Origin: Penicillus capitatus
Taxonomy: Eukaryota; Chlorophyta
DNA length: 64,000 nucleotides
Direction: 5' to 3'
Assembly: GCA_965649825.1 (NCBI GenBank)
Contig: OZ287709.1
Coordinates: forward strand, 372,001 to 436,000
Position numbers and translations under genes: made by a program. Positions 45,076 to 54,664 of this stretch are shown one piece after another; the first letter of the stretch is position 1, and each line of letters begins with the position of its first letter. The notes beneath the pieces are model-generated. The model was not told the origin of the DNA. It worked only from the letters and a program-made list of their open reading frames with translations, and did not search any database.

Positions 45076-45882
45076 GTGTCCTCTTCGGTCGGCCGGAGGA
45101 TGCCTTTGTCTCACGTCTGTGCGTCGTTCCGGTGCCAACTCATGTATCTTTCTAAGAGGCAGCTCTGTGCTTACCGTCCACCTCACACCAGACACAGCCT
45201 TCCATCATACCGTCGACATGTGAAGAGGAGACACTCTTCTGGTTCATGCTGCAGCTGGAAGGCGTCGGCTTTGCGGCATTGCATACTTTGAAAAACCGGC
45301 AGGTAGGTTTGCACCACAATCGGCAGCCCTTTCAAAAGAACACTCCTCAGATCGACGCACGGCATCGCACATGCTGTTTCCTCTAGAGATCTTCGTTTTA
45401 TGGAGGACGTGACTCTGACACCTCTCGGAATCAAGGCCGTATTGAGTTCTTTAACTTCTCCAGGAATGTGAAAGGCAGCTGCAGTTTAATGCGAAGAGGT
45501 GCTCATATCATAGAGATCTCCAAAAGAGACATCTGGAGTGCTGGTCAGATGGAATGTGAGAAATCGGAAGTGCATTTCCACACACTCGCTGCTGATTTTT
45601 TCCTTCGCTATCTCGTCCAGCGTTCCCTCCGACGCATTCAAAGAGATCTCAGTCGGCAATGCATCCAGTCATTACCAAACGTAACGTACAGAATCAATAC
45701 CTTGGTATCTGCCCTCCGTGCCATGTCTCTATCGAATCACATCGGGAAAATCGTGACAAGCAGAAGCGATGCGTCTCTAATGTATGGAAATGTCACGATC
45801 ACTGGTGGATGTGGTAGCTTGGGATCTATCGTTGCAAAGAGGCTCGTAATTAAAAGCGTCCACCAAATTGTGCTTTTGGGTC

Positions 45883-46165
45883 TGTGACGGTGTGCCCGTC
45901 ATCGCCTCGGGTATTCTGGTAAAGGGACGCTGCTGTCGCGGCAACCGTCCCTGTGGCGACACGCCAGCAGAGGATCACTGGAATATGCATGACGAGAGGT
46001 ATGAAAAGACCTTTACGTGATGATGTGACGTACCTTTCTCTGGAGTATTTAAGCGAGAACTGAGACGCTGTATCCGTCTAGCTATGTAATTATCACATTG
46101 CCGACGGAGTTTCCCTGTGCGACTCGCCATCCGGTCCGGACTCGGCCATCGGGTCGACGTTCACA
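45883..46165 (+). mobile_element. Solo LTR, family B, copy 1
   Basis: A 283-bp unit starting TGTGACGG and ending CGACGTTCACA (TGTGA/TCACA inverted ends), flanked by a perfect 5-bp duplication GGGTC (45878-45882 and 46166-46170). Removing it rejoins the PKS KR motif VLLGRS in frame. It has a TATA-like GAGTATTTAAG near 46047 and a GATGTGACG near 46020. The same family, inverted and of identical 283-bp length, is at 61630-61912. Confidence 0.9.
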
Positions 46166-46573
46166 GGGTCGGTCTGTACACAGGACCAGCAATTCTGTTG
46201 TCCAAGATGTCGTCCAGACTGACAGTTCTCATACGATCGCATCTCTGGTACATTGATAGTGCGCCAAAGAAGACGTGTCGACGATCAGTGAAAGATACCA
46301 AGAGATCGATACCGTGATCCATACAGTAGGGGTACTTGCCTATGGAATGCTTCATCATCAATCCGAGAGGATTATGGATTTGAGTTTGGCTCCAAGCTAG
46401 GCATTCTTGCTGTGAAGAACTCCCTTTGGCAGCCTGACCCTCCACCTCCTTCACGGTGTCATCTGCATGGACACGTGTCTCTCCCTCGCCGTCCTGGCTA
46501 GGGAGATGCGGATGGGAGGCGTCGTCTCCTGAATCGTCTCCGTTTTGGCTCATCGCACAAGCACAGCAGAAGT

Positions 46574-47567
46574 TGTTGGCAGTCGGCGCGGCCTGGAGGT
46601 GGTCGACGGATGCCCCGCGGCGTTCTGCGCGTAGATACGAGACGCGCAAGACCAGAACCAATTGATTAATATTCATTGTCCTGTTCACAAATCTATGCTC
46701 ATCCACAGTTACTATCCACATGCTTCCCTGTGCACTCCGATCGGTAACTCTAATCGGCCAGCCAAACCACTGGAAAGCATGTCTTGTTCCGTCGCTTGGA
46801 TACCAGTGACAAGGAAGAATCTGATTATCACGATCCTCGTCTGCAGATGTGCAGATTCCAGCGCATCTTCTCCCGTGTCCACGGTTCGCCGACGCTTTTG
46901 CATGGTTGTCGGTCTTCAGTTCGACGATGGATGGCGCATTTTTCGCCAGACGGAGCAATCACCTCGCGCGGTACGTCATCCTCTGTCACCGCATGGTGTG
47001 TCCGTTCAGGCGTCCCATCGTCGGCCCCTTGGCTGGAGTTCCCCTGGCATGTCCGCGACGACACGTCAGCGCCACGCGACCTCCACTGCGCATCCACGAC
47101 TGCGCATGGAGTCGCCAGACTGCGACACCTCAGCCAGGCCGACGCGACCCCGCAAGACAGCACTACCGGCTGATGCGACCCGCGACAGACCTCCAACACA
47201 GCCCGTGCCGTCATTTATGCACAGGGGGGAACAAAGAGCGACGCTTCAGCAATACAATCTTCGTCTTCGGCAAACTCCAGAGGACAACAAATGTAGTCGA
47301 CAGTGTTTTTTCAACCCTCGGCAGTTATCCGTCGCCTCCAGGACTCCGACTGAGAGCTTCGTCTTGACGAGCATTGCGTTCAGCGGAAGCATTAGGAGCA
47401 CCTCGCGCTCCGAAACCATCTGTTGGCAGTCGGCGCGGCCTGGAGGTGGTCGACGGATGCCCCGCGGCGTTCTGCGCGTAGATACGAGACGCGCAAGACC
47501 AGAACCAATTGATTAATATTCATTGTCCTGTTCACAAATCTATGCTCATCCACAGTTACTATCCACA
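46574..47567 (-). mobile_element. TRIM-like miniature LTR element
   Basis: Two 147-bp direct repeats (46574-46720 and 47421-47567), identical by eye, start TGTTGGCAG and end TATCCACA. The whole 994-bp unit is flanked by a perfect 5-bp duplication GAAGT (46569-46573, 47568-47572). On the minus strand, 2 nt inside the right LTR, lies TGGTTTCGGAGC, a tRNA primer-binding site; the purine-rich CACAGGGAAGCA next to the left LTR can serve as polypurine tract. The roughly 700-bp interior has no gag, protease, integrase or reverse transcriptase motif. This is the structure of a terminal-repeat retrotransposon in miniature, mobilised by an autonomous partner. Confidence 0.9.
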
Positions 47568-47572
47568 GAAGT

Positions 47573-48107
47573 CTTGAAGCAAGATGAAAGTAGGCGGGCA
47601 AGGACGATGGAGGAAAAACCAAAGTTCTATCCAAGAGACAGCTCGTTGCAACGACGATAGACAGCAGATTTTTTGACAAGCAGATTGTATGCAATTCACA
47701 GACACAAGTGTAAACTTAGATGTCAAGCAAAAGATGATTCATGTGTCCATCCCTCGGTTTCATACTCAACTAGTGACCGGACCGACAGGACAAGTTAAGA
47801 ACAACCCGTGAAGTTAAAGAGTGAGTTCCCGATGAGATTCTATAAGTTTCTAAAGAACTTCACTATGAAAATCACCAATAGTTCGCAGTCCTTGTCATCA
47901 CGGCTACCTTGCAGCACCCTCACAGCCAGAGGCGCAAAACCGACAAGTGATAAACAAAATGCCGCCGATTACAATGACGTCCCATCAACGTTCCCGTTCG
48001 AATGGCGCTGCCATATTGTGGCACTTACAACGACAGCTGCCATCTTGGAACGTGTGCTACTCAGAAGGCATGTCTGTTCGCATCTGTCGCGTCGTTGCTC
48101 GGAACTG
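47573..48107 (+). other. Unassigned stretch inside the PKS relic
   Basis: Between the TRIM-like element and the Gag element about 540 bp have no recognised coding, except the last 50 bp, which read as the KR core SVASLLGTAG. Together with 46400-46568 it is longer than the missing KR codons would need, so an older, unrecognised insertion may be buried here. Confidence 0.4.
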
Positions 48108-48111
48108 CCGG

Positions 48112-48417
48112 TGTTGTGGCGGGGCGGCCGCTCGAACGATCAATGCAGCGGAAGTCTTTACAGGCTCGGAGCAGAAGCATTTCAAAGTTCAGAATCGCAC
48201 ATTTATACCCGCAAATTGATGTGACTCACCGAGGCAGGTTCAAACACCACAGAAACACGCCTCAGATGAGTCATCAGTGTCTCTCTGCGCGATGAACCCC
48301 TTCACCACAAGACAGAATGACATGACCCCTTGTCGAAGACAACATGGGCCCACCCCTTTCGCTTGCGTATACTCCGAAAGCAGGTAAAACCCCCACGAAA
48401 AACAAATAATCAAATCA
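48112..48417 (-). repeat. 3' LTR of the gag element
   Basis: A 306-bp LTR, identical by eye to 49587-49892. On the coding strand it begins TGATTTGATT, and its first three bases supply the TGA stop of gag. Confidence 0.9.
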
Positions 48418-49446
48418 GTCTATGCCCGAGGTGAATCGTCGCAGCGCCGAGAAGATGGTCCAGCCCGAGGATGATGATTCTTCTGTGTTCGGTTCCCCCG
48501 CTCTCTTCTGAGAATCCGATGTCGTCGGATTCGATGACTCAACCATATCCGTAGTCCGCACTCGCGGACAATCCTGTGCCAGGTGCCCCTTACATCGACA
48601 GCTGTAGCAGATCCGTCCGCGTCTCATGGCTCCGCCATCGTCTGCCGCGTCGGCCGTCTTCTCTCTTCGCCGTCGCCGCGGATACCGCCCAACGTCGTGC
48701 AACACTCGTTTCATCTGTTGCAAAGTCTTTTCACTTCGTCGATTCCCCTCTGGTTTCTTCGCCATCAACTCGGTTGTCGTCCTGACATCCCTTTGTAGCG
48801 TCTTCACCTCGTCGGCCAGTGACTGTAGACATGGCACCAAGTCAGGTGCCGAAATATACTTCTGTTTCTCCTCTGCGAAGGCGGATTCCGTCTCTTCAAG
48901 CCTCTGTTTCGTGGAGGAGGCTTCCTCGATAGCCTCGTTTGCATCCTGGTGCGCCTTGTTGATGTCTTGTTTTGCTTCGGAAATGTCCTTCTGCAGTTCT
49001 GCGTTGATGGCCGCAAGTCGCTCGATTTCTGCTGTCGCCTCGGCTACCTCGCGTCGTAAAAGCTCGACCGACAGTCCCCTTGCAATACCACTTGATTCGG
49101 AAGCCTGCAGCGTCGCTTGTAACTCTTCCTTCTCGTCTCGCAAATCTCGCTTTTCCCGAAGCCATTTCTCCTTTTCGTCTTGCGAGTCTCGCCGTTCTTT
49201 CAGCCGCGGACAAATATTCCTTAGAAACTCAAACATGCAATCTTCGTCTACCAACAAGTAGGAAAAATCGTCGTTGTGATCATCTGGCTGTATCCAAACG
49301 CGAAAACCGTGAAGTCTGGGGCACAGCCCTTCGTCTTGACCAAAATACGCAAAGAGACTTTCCTCGTAACCGCGTATACCATAAACCCCGTGGCTGCCAC
49401 CCTCGACGTGACCCTGCTCCCTTCTTCTTTGTCGTGCTCGACTCAT
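48415..49446 (-). CDS. Retrotransposon Gag-like protein with CCHC zinc knuckle
   Basis: ATG at 49446 (MSRARQRRREQGHVEGGSHG). The roughly 340-residue protein has a globular N-terminal part (residues about 20-85, YEESLFAYFGQDEGLCPRLH), a long coiled coil (about 85-235, rich in Glu/Lys/Ala), a basic patch (RYPRRRRREKTADA) and one zinc knuckle C-x2-C-x4-H-x4-C (CYSCRCKGHLAQDC), then a Ser-rich tail ending FTSGID. Capsid-like N-part, dimerising helix and a nucleic-acid-binding knuckle are what a Gag needs. The stop codon TGA is made by the first bases of the 3' LTR. No protease or frameshift signal follows, so the element depends on another element's Pol. Confidence 0.85.
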   Translation of the reverse strand: MSRARQRRREQGHVEGGSHGVYGIRGYEESLFAYFGQDEGLCPRLHGFRVWIQPDDHNDDFSYLLVDEDCMFEFLRNICPRLKERRDSQDEKEKWLREKRDLRDEKEELQATLQASESSGIARGLSVELLRREVAEATAEIERLAAINAELQKDISEAKQDINKAHQDANEAIEEASSTKQRLEETESAFAEEKQKYISAPDLVPCLQSLADEVKTLQRDVRTTTELMAKKPEGNRRSEKTLQQMKRVLHDVGRYPRRRRREKTADAADDGGAMRRGRICYSCRCKGHLAQDCPRVRTTDMVESSNPTTSDSQKRAGEPNTEESSSSGWTIFSALRRFTSGID

Positions 49447-49574
49447 CCTTGACAATTCGCTTCTCGAAATTCCTTGTGCCTAGGTGTGCCTAGTCAGGAC
49501 TCAACGGGCGCAAAGCACACAGCAAATGCGCAACGTCACACAGACGGAGTTCAAACTGAGGAACGTTTAACAAC

Positions 49575-49586
49575 GCTCCGAAACCA
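49575..49586 (-). promoter_or_regulatory. tRNA primer-binding site of the gag element
   Basis: TGGTTTCGGAGC on the minus strand lies immediately inside the 5' LTR. It starts with TGG, the complement of a tRNA CCA end, and resembles the TGGTATCAGAGC site of plant elements that use initiator tRNA-Met. The same 12 bp serve the TRIM-like element (47418-47407). Confidence 0.8.
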
Positions 49587-49892
49587 TGTTGTGGCGGGGC
49601 GGCCGCTCGAACGATCAATGCAGCGGAAGTCTTTACAGGCTCGGAGCAGAAGCATTTCAAAGTTCAGAATCGCACATTTATACCCGCAAATTGATGTGAC
49701 TCACCGAGGCAGGTTCAAACACCACAGAAACACGCCTCAGATGAGTCATCAGTGTCTCTCTGCGCGATGAACCCCTTCACCACAAGACAGAATGACATGA
49801 CCCCTTGTCGAAGACAACATGGGCCCACCCCTTTCGCTTGCGTATACTCCGAAAGCAGGTAAAACCCCCACGAAAAACAAATAATCAAATCA
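49587..49892 (-). repeat. 5' LTR of the gag element
   Basis: A 306-bp LTR, partner of 48112-48417. On the coding strand the TATA-like GGGTATAAATG lies about 200 bp from its 3' edge, suitable as the element promoter. Confidence 0.9.
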
Positions 49893-50652
49893 CCGGACAG
49901 ATAAACTATGGCATGGCGAGCAGCGCCCTCGATCATGCAGCTTTGCAATACGCTGAGCAAGGAAAGCATGTCTTGAGTACTCAGCGGGGAGCCTGGACGG
50001 GACGTGGAGTGGCAGCACAGGAACGCATCACCGTTGCCCGAGTTGAGCGTATGGGAATGCATTTGATTCAACCAGAGATGGACCTGATGACACTGTTAGC
50101 TATACTAAGATACTCTGTCTGCGACGGTTCTGCCATTGTTTACTTCAACTGGCCCAAGTTTGCAGCGGCGAATCAAAATTTGACAGCCGCCATCTTCTCT
50201 GAGAATGTCGCACATGTCGACATACCACAATAGACACCGTCACAATCTCAGAATGCAGTCTGACGGGTACGCGAGAACGGTTCTGGCCCCGCGGACCGGA
50301 CAGGCTGTCCGCTTCCTGACGCGACAGGAGTCCGCGTGGGCCAGGGGTATTTATGTGACAGGCCGCACCATGCTGTAGTCTTAGCTTTGACTCCTTGCAG
50401 TCCCTCCGCATTCGCACACGCGTCGGCGCGTTCGCGGCGCGCCAGAGTCTGCCGCATCCCCGTCACAGTCCCAGCAGGAATGCTGGCTGACACAGCGACA
50501 GAGAGTGTCCACAGCATTTTGAGAGTGTGTGTGAGGATGATTTTCTCATGGAAGACGGATTCGATTTTCGCGAAAGCGTCGAACCGCGCTCCGCTATGGA
50601 ATCGAAATTTAGCAAACTGTTACCGAGCACACTTGTTTTTTGACTATCCATT

Positions 50653-51427
50653 CTACCGTCTCTGCCATTTCGCGTCTGAAAATTCCCTTCTTCGCCCCTC
50701 AGATTCCGTTGATGTCACATCGCATACCGACGAAGCTGTCCCGGCCGCGCATACCGACGAAGCTGTCCCGGCCGCGCATACCAACGAAGCTGTCCCGGCG
50801 GCGCATCCCGACGCCCCCGACGCCCCCGACGCCTCTCCTAGCGGCGAAGTCGAAGGCCTTTGCGCCCCACCCTCAGCTCCCGTCTCCGAGATGTGAACTT
50901 GATGACCGTTGAGCACTACTCCACCCCTCGCCACGGCACGGTCGACCGCATCAGCCGCATCAAAAAAGGCATATCCCTCCCCCGTCGGGTTCCCTGTCCG
51001 GTTGTCGACCACTACAAGAGAAAAAATGACATCGTCAATATACGCAATAAGTTTTCATACCCTGCTCGAGTCGCTGCACGGGTTCGCCGAGGATTCTCTC
51101 TAGCTCGAGGTGGTTGAGTCGACGAAGAAGGTCCGCCGGGTCCGTGCTTGTTGGCAGATTCTGCAGCCGGACTCTGTGCGTCTGCTCCACCTCCATTTCC
51201 TCCCCTGGCTGGATGTCGTCGAGAGATGGTTCTGCGTCCATCTCGACGTCTGCTGGAGGCTGGTGCTGCTCTGGAGGCGGCAGTGGGGTTTCCTTAGACA
51301 AAACAAGTAATTGTTAGGGTTATAGTGGCGGTTTTGGGGTTGTGCTTACTTGGCCTGTGGCCATGGCGCGAATGCGTTCGATGGCTCTTCTCTTCGATGC
51401 TCTATCGTATGGGGTGCGTGAAGACAT
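50653..51427 (-). CDS. RRM RNA-binding protein with Ala/Cys/Ser tandem repeats
   Basis: ATG at 51427 (MSSRTPYDRASKRRAIERIR). After a 57-nt intron comes a Pro/Glu/Asp-rich stretch, then an RRM: HRVRLQNLPTSTDPADLLRR (RNP2-like strand), and after a second, 34-nt intron VVDNRTGNPTGEGYAFFDAA (RNP1-like GEGYAFF). That second junction reads best as a rare GC-AG intron (GCGTAT..TTGTAG), because the nearby GT leaves the frame. The C-terminus is a run of nine-residue repeats (CAAGTASSV) from a 27-bp minisatellite, then a basic end. RRM proteins act in splicing or mRNA handling. Its stop lies at the edge of the PKS ACP remnant, so the two loci abut tail to tail. Complete copy and reading frame suggest it is functional. 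Confidence 0.65.
50723..50803 (+). repeat. 27-bp tandem repeat, three copies
   Basis: Three head-to-tail copies of a unit starting CATACCGACGAAGCTGTC (50723-50749, 50750-50776, 50777-50803). The third has two base changes, and a shorter GACGCCCC run follows. The unit is a multiple of three and encodes the nine-residue repeat in the RRM protein on the other strand. Confidence 0.95.
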
Positions 51428-51981
51428 GCTGTGGCGGTTGGTCGAGAGAGAAACGAAGACAAATGGTTTGTGTAGCAGAAAACACGGAAACGATGTGGCA
51501 GAACGCAGATTAACGCATTCGTCACAATGGCAGTGGTGACGGTTTCGTCTGCGCTGGCGACGGTGGTGGCAGTGGTGACGGTTTCGTCTGCGCTGGCGAC
51601 GGTGATGGCAGTGGCAGTGGGACGGTGGCACAGGTAACGCATTCGAAAAGAAGGTTTCTTTACAGAACGACAGTCGAACAACAATCCTGAAGGTTTTCCC
51701 CGCCCAGGATGAAATATGGAGACAAAACAAGAATCCGCAGCCTTCATGTCTGTGTCTCAATTTCATGAGCCTCGCGAAATTCGGTCAGGAGACGGTCGTA
51801 AGTACTAGACGGAGACAGTGTGTGTGGTCTTGTTGAAGCTTCTCACACAGAATGAACATGTCAATGGTAATCTGTTTATACCCGACAACGACTAGCACGT
51901 ATGCCATCACTCGATCCCTTGTCAAAAATCTCATCTTCCAGGCTCTTTTTTCGTTCGCGGAACGATCCTTTGGCGATTTTC
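51428..51981. other. Intergenic with minisatellite
   Basis: About 550 bp between the RRM start and the end of the UBL/UBA gene, both on the minus strand. It contains the 39-bp minisatellite at 51529-51621 and the 3' flank (from 51923) that was copied to 18 kb. No gene is supported. Confidence 0.4.
51529..51621 (+). repeat. 39-bp minisatellite, two copies plus partial
   Basis: Units starting GGCAGTGGTGACGGTTTCGT at 51529 and 51568, nearly identical, then a degenerate GGCAGTGG tail. It lies just upstream of the RRM gene (minus strand) and may affect its promoter or 5' UTR. Confidence 0.9.
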
Positions 51982-53833
51982 TCACTCTTCTGTTTGCTCT
52001 TGCATTTCTCCGCTTGGTCCAGCTCCATAGGGGTCTTCCGACTGAGGGCTGCTCCCCAACACACTCAGGAGCTCACGCAATCTTCGCAGGAATGCAGCTG
52101 CGTCGCCATCGCCTCTGGTGTCTCCATCGCCCACGTCCGATCTTCTATCCAGCAGATGTGGGTCGAGTCCTTCCAGCAGTCGTCGCAGCTGAGGGAACAG
52201 TGCCCGGGAGCTCGTGGAATCCCCGTCGCCACCCATGACCCGTTCAATATCTTCCAAGGAAACGCCGCCCAGTTCGCCTAGAACAGCCAGTCTGACTCGC
52301 AGACCTCGCAAATCGACGGATCGCCTTGATCGAAGTCACCCCCACCGACGATGATCTCTTCGTCTGCGTCACCAACGAGGTTCACATTGACTTCGGAAGA
52401 CGGTGGCTCATCTGGTATCTCTTCAGCCTCGTCTGTATCAACATGTGCCCAATCCAAATCCGGAGGAGAGCGCACGGCATCGTCCTCTTCTTCATCTGAA
52501 ATAACAGATACAGGACGGAATGCAAAGACGAACACGATGAATATTCATGGTCACCTTCAGGATGCTCTTCACCGAGATCTTGGCTCTCACCTGTTTGCGC
52601 AGAAGCTTCCCCTGTTGCTTCTCTTCGTTCAAGTGGATCTGTATGATTCTCACGAGCTGGGGATGATGTCGATGTTGGTGTCTCTTGTTGATCTGCCGGG
52701 ACATGAGACCGATGCAAAAGTGTCGACACGGACAATTCCATGTTATTCCGCGTCCTTTCGAGAGCATCGCGTGCCTGTCTCGCATCGCTCATAGGATATC
52801 GCAACGACAGCATCGCGGACGTACATGCTCCTCGTTGAAACCCATGTCTATCAATTGCTGAACGAGTTCGGGCTGTGCAGCAACGCGCGGTCGATGACGT
52901 CTTCGTCCATAGAGTGACCTCAATGTCGCCTCCGGAATTGGTTCTGCTGCATCGTCATCGTCTTGATGCTCGCAAATCCAATTCAAAGCAGCCTGTGTAT
53001 AAAACCAGACGTCCACCCTTAGAGAATCGTTCACCGTGATGCTGAAAGCACCGAGAGATTGTTTCTGTGCAGAATGAGTGCCTTCCGTGCAATGTCTGCC
53101 GGAATGCCCATTTCCTCTGTCAGTGAACACATATGTTGTGGATCAGGTTCCGGTACTTGATAGGATGCACTCTCCACCCTCTCTTCCTGGAGAAAAGACC
53201 CATCCTCTGGACATGTGTCACAAACCGACACCCGTACTTGATTCTGTGGGTCTGTCGTGAGGGATCGTGTTCCCAAGCTCTCTTCCAGAGCATCAATGAT
53301 CACCTGCAGCTGATCTGCACCAAAAACAGCACGGTCTGTTGATGCCAGGTTCCGTGGACGCGGCCGGGGTCCTTCAGGTGCTGTCAGCTTTGATTCCAGT
53401 CCATGTTTAGCAGCGTAGGCTTTGATAGCCTCCTCGATTTCGACAGATGTTGGTGCCTAGCCACAGCATTCGTCCTTCCTCCATAGCTGAATCGCGAGCC
53501 AACCTCCAAAGGTTGTCTTGCTGGTGGTGGTGGAGGGCTCGGAACAAAAAGAATCACAACGGCATCACCCGATTGAATGCCTGCTTCTTCAAGGGAGCCC
53601 TCGTGCAAAGCTCTGCCATCATAGACCTGCGCACAAAGACGGTTTTCTTCAGAGACTGTGTGCTGGTTTGTTACAATATTCTGGTTGTCGGGAGTGGGTA
53701 TGTTCAGTCCTGTGAGTCGCTTCGCGGTTGCGGCCTCGTGCAAGTGCTTCTTGAATTCATCGACCGTCAAACCAGGAGGCACTGAGTGGAATTTGCAACT
53801 TCCTTGCAGTGTGCGAATCGTCAAATCGAACAT
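51982..53833 (-). CDS. Ubiquitin-like/UBA domain protein
   Basis: Starts at 53833 with a ubiquitin-like domain (MFDLTIRTLQGSCKFHSVPP, then LTVDEFKKHLHEA, YDGRALHEGSLEEAGIQSGD, AVVILFV). Next come two UBA-type segments: GIPADIARKALILHRNN and, across introns, PELVQQLIDMGFNEEHVR with the classic MGF loop, then DARQARDALERTRNNMELSV. An acidic middle (DEEEDDAVRSPPDLDWAHVD, PDEPPSSEVNVNLVGDADEE) and a C-terminal helical segment (VSLEDIERVMGGDGDSTSSR) follow, ending QEQTEE. UBL-UBA proteins shuttle ubiquitinated cargo to the proteasome. Plant versions include UBAC1-like/KPC2-type and ubiquilin proteins; the order here fits a KPC2/UBAC1-like adaptor best, though this is tentative. The 3' 0.57 kb has a recent broken copy at 17474-18046. 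Confidence 0.75.
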
Positions 53834-54664
53834 CGCTTCGGACTAAAATCGCTTGTCATGGCACGGCGTTCCATCGAACATGATGTGACATGACACTGTG
53901 TTTCAACACGAGATCACACAATAGATAGACGCCACGCATAGCTCAGAGGATCGGTCATCCCTGTATTGGCATGCTGTGTGTAAAGATGTGCACTAGGGAA
54001 CTGGCATCGGACGGCAGCACTGTCGACTGTGTGACCATGTCTCGGTCCCAGCGAGATGTTAGATCTATTTCACTGTGATAAGTTTGTGTGAATGAACTCA
54101 CTGTGCATGCAAGGGTTAAGTATAAACGGTTGTATTCTTGATGATTGTGTGATTCTTATGCAAGGGTGGATGCCGTGTAGGTTGCGTGAGAACGGGCACG
54201 GGGCATAAGAATGTTTTCTGCAAAGCATCGGGAACGTTGCATGGATTTACACACTCGCTTTTTGAACACTGTGCAACTGGCTGGTCTGTGTATATCTGAG
54301 GCGCCGGATTTCGTCGGAGCACATCCAAAACGCCAAACATTAACCGAAATGTATAAAATCATCGAATCTTCGCTTTTGACTGTATGTGGGTTCAGAGACC
54401 AATGAAGAATCTTGTTAAGGGGACAAACATAGTGAGGGGGTCTTTCGAAAAAAGAGCAGACATTGCCTCGATCATTTTCAAGATCTGGACATATGTTCGA
54501 GACATCGATCGGCGATTCAGATGATATCGTCTTTTCACATGACTCCCGTCAACAGTTCTCCACACTGGCTAAACACTTTGACACCAACGACATCATCGTC
54601 ACCGCCAACGCCAACAACAATGAATCTCGTTACCCACAGGAAAATGTGTACAAATGGCGATCCG
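53834..54664. other. Intergenic between UBL/UBA start and MARCH gene end
   Basis: About 830 bp. A GATGTGAC copy near 53880 lies about 50 bp from the UBL/UBA ATG. Short frames show no family signal. Confidence 0.4.

Larger units (their letters stand above)
48112..49892 (-). mobile_element. Recent non-autonomous LTR retrotransposon carrying only gag
   Basis: Two 306-bp LTRs (48112-48417 and 49587-49892) look identical along their length. They start TGTTGTGGCGG and end ATAATCAAATCA on the plus strand. The element is flanked by CCGG (48108-48111 and 49893-49896), a 4-bp target duplication, and its removal restores the PKS KR reading GTAGQINYGM. The coding strand is minus. Its primer-binding site TGGTTTCGGAGC (49586-49575) touches the 5' LTR directly and is the same as in the TRIM-like element. 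The LTR has a TATA-like GGGTATAAATG on the coding strand. The interior is 1169 bp and holds a single ORF for Gag; no pol is present. Confidence 0.9.
44210..50660 (+). pseudogene. Decayed reducing type I polyketide synthase, cut by LTR insertions
   Basis: Fragments of one PKS module are readable in order on the plus strand. KS C-terminal half (44338-44490: CANQDGRSSSLTIPSGPSQE, SVDAISLHGTG; then KVAHLES near 44715). ER domain (about 45100-45440: GDTLLVHAAAG, frameshifted into VGFAALHTLKN; then SSRDLRFMEDV). KR domain in four pieces: TITGGCGSLGSIVAKRLVI at 45785-45880; DTVIHTVGVLAYGMLHHQSE then APKLG at about 46300-46395; SVASLLGTAG ending at 48111; QINYGMASSALDH and QRGAWTGRGVAAQ from 49897. 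ACP-like end (LPSTLVFDYP) near 50620-50650. Order KS-ER-KR-ACP fits an iterative highly reducing PKS. AT and DH are not found, and stops and frameshifts occur, so it is dead. Four LTR-type elements lie inside it; two of them break the KR codons exactly. Confidence 0.8.

Noticed and set aside
46828-47367. Overlapping frames on both strands inside the TRIM-like element
   Set aside because: Arg/Ser/Cys-rich, no Gag or Pol motif; typical of G+C-rich non-coding DNA.
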